Shown piece by piece: positions 63,143 to 64,000 of a stretch of 64,000 nt of DNA (position 1 is the first letter of the stretch; every line of letters starts with the position of its first letter). The stretch is from assembly GCF_001307195.1 (NCBI RefSeq), contig NZ_CP012808.1, forward strand, positions 992,001 through 1,056,000. Direction: 5' to 3'. A program made the position numbers and the translations under genes. Below the pieces are notes generated by a model. The model was not told where the DNA came from. It was given only the letters and a program-made list of their open reading frames with translations, and searched no databases. The DNA is from Acinetobacter equi. GTDB taxonomy: Bacteria; Pseudomonadota; Gammaproteobacteria; Pseudomonadales; Moraxellaceae.

Positions 63143-63874
63143 TTAAGCAACTTGTGTTTTTGGTTTTTTATGATGTAGGCGAGCTTCTGCTGCATCTAGA
63201 CTTGGAACTGCGGCAGAAGGTAAAACTTCTTCCTGTTCAATTTGTTTATTAATTCCAAGGTTTTGACTCGCTTGTTGAGATTTTTCTTTAATCACTTCTG
63301 CACGTTGTCCTTTTGCAGGTGCCCATTCTAAAATTGGCAATGCTCGAGCAACTGCTAAAGTGATACGAGCACGTAATAATTCACTATGAATTGTGTATTC
63401 AGGTGTGAAATCACGATCTGTTGCATAAACACCAATTGGTAAAGTTTGCGCTTGGAAGAAGCTGAACAATGGACGTAATTGATGTTCAAGTACCAATGCA
63501 TGACGGTCACTACCACCTGAAGCTGCAAGTAATACAGGGACGTCAACAAGAGCAGTTTGTTCTACGAAATCGAAGAAATGTTTAAATAATCCAGTGAATG
63601 ATGCACGGTAAACTGGTGTGCCAACAATAAGTGCATCAGCAGCCTCAACAGCAGCTAAATCATCTTGTACACGTTGTGGCAATTGATTGCGATAAATTGC
63701 ACCACCCAGTAGGGGACCAATTTCACTGAATTTAATAAAATGCACATTAATAGGTGTTGCTTCACCTAGCTCATTAATAATCGCTTGAACAAGTGCTTCA
63801 GTTTTTGATGGATTATTTAAGCCACCAGAAACAGCTACAATATTTAATGGTTTTTGTTGATGAATATTAGACAT
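63143..63874 (-). CDS. msuE: NADH-dependent FMN reductase
   Basis: A 243-residue flavodoxin-fold FMN reductase. NIVAVSGGLNNPSKTEALVQ is the phosphate loop, and GTPVYRASFTGLFKHFFDFV with PVLLAASGGSDRHALVLEHQ form the flavin site. The sequence is of the MsuE/SsuE group that feeds FMNH2 to sulfonate and sulfone monooxygenases. The C-terminal 70 residues are longer than in SsuE and polar. It is the first gene of the msuE-sfnG operon, whose promoter should lie in 63875-64000. Confidence 0.9.
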   Translation of the reverse strand: MSNIHQQKPLNIVAVSGGLNNPSKTEALVQAIINELGEATPINVHFIKFSEIGPLLGGAIYRNQLPQRVQDDLAAVEAADALIVGTPVYRASFTGLFKHFFDFVEQTALVDVPVLLAASGGSDRHALVLEHQLRPLFSFFQAQTLPIGVYATDRDFTPEYTIHSELLRARITLAVARALPILEWAPAKGQRAEVIKEKSQQASQNLGINKQIEQEEVLPSAAVPSLDAAEARLHHKKPKTQVA

Positions 63875-64000
63875 TGTGAAACCTAAAAGTTATATCGCTC
63901 GGAATGCCTTTTATTAATCAATAAGTGATTATGACTGTAAAATAACGAATAAAAGATTAGTTATCATATTTTTAGATATATCTGAATTTAGGGATTAAAT

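Noticed and set aside
63880..63940. Sigma-54 promoter upstream of msuE
   Set aside because: A GG...GC pair is present on the minus strand, but its spacing is 8 bases instead of 10.

Overview
The window looks like a chromosomal segment of an Acinetobacter (Moraxellaceae) species. The DNA is AT-rich, and the gene order is typical of that genus: a dcw cluster ending ftsQ-ftsA-ftsZ-lpxC, crc/xthA divergent from pyrE, aceE-aceF with three lipoyl domains, guaB, glmM-pdxH-recJ and prfB. I see no rRNA, tRNA, insertion sequence, prophage or CRISPR array.

Region 1 (1-6660) is a purine-degradation island. It encodes every step from urate to glyoxylate: HpxO urate hydroxylase, HIU hydrolase, OHCU decarboxylase, PuuE-type allantoinase, allantoicase and AllA ureidoglycolate lyase. 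A Tsx-like outer-membrane channel lies in the same run, and a perfect 16-bp palindrome sits between the divergent alc and hpxO genes. Region 2 (6900-14300) holds a ribosome hibernation factor, an ankyrin protein, an outer-membrane protein, DsbD, a GST, small stress proteins, and the Crc/ExoIII-like gene facing pyrE. Between the Crc-like gene and the YffB gene, on the minus strand, lies an unannotated RNA of about 150 nt with eight GGA motifs and an AGGA-loop terminator hairpin. It looks like a CsrA/RsmA-sequestering RNA of the RsmX/Y/Z type and is the most interesting object in the window.

Region 3 (14300-20600) is accessory: a bdcA/bdcR pair with strong operator palindromes, a second ankyrin protein, two decaying genes side by side (a frameshifted SDR and a GFA-family enzyme), a cytosine-deaminase-like amidohydrolase and small DUF proteins. 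Region 4 (20800-31640) holds gshB and the cell-wall/division cluster murG-murC-ddl-ftsQ-ftsA-ftsZ-lpxC, followed by a DciA-like gene and an M23 peptidase. Region 5 (31900-49500) is housekeeping: pyruvate dehydrogenase, a GDT1-type manganese exporter behind a yybP-ykoY riboswitch, guaB, glmM, pdxH, recJ, an Omp33-36-like porin, prfB with its programmed +1 frameshift, an ArsR-nemA pair, waaA and rsmE.

Region 6 (49480-64000) mixes a MscS channel, acetyl-CoA synthetase, a DszC/SfnB-like flavoprotein, an SDR-DoxX pair, a large autotransporter with a 17-copy Asp-Pro-Thr tandem repeat, a CitMHS transporter, a YdjM-like membrane protein, an E. coli-type riboflavin synthase and the msuE-sfnG sulfone monooxygenase operon.

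Most intergenic gaps end in clear Rho-independent terminators, which are listed. Start codons were moved inward from the longest reading frame where a Shine-Dalgarno sequence or family length supported it. All family names come from reading motifs by eye. No database search was run.
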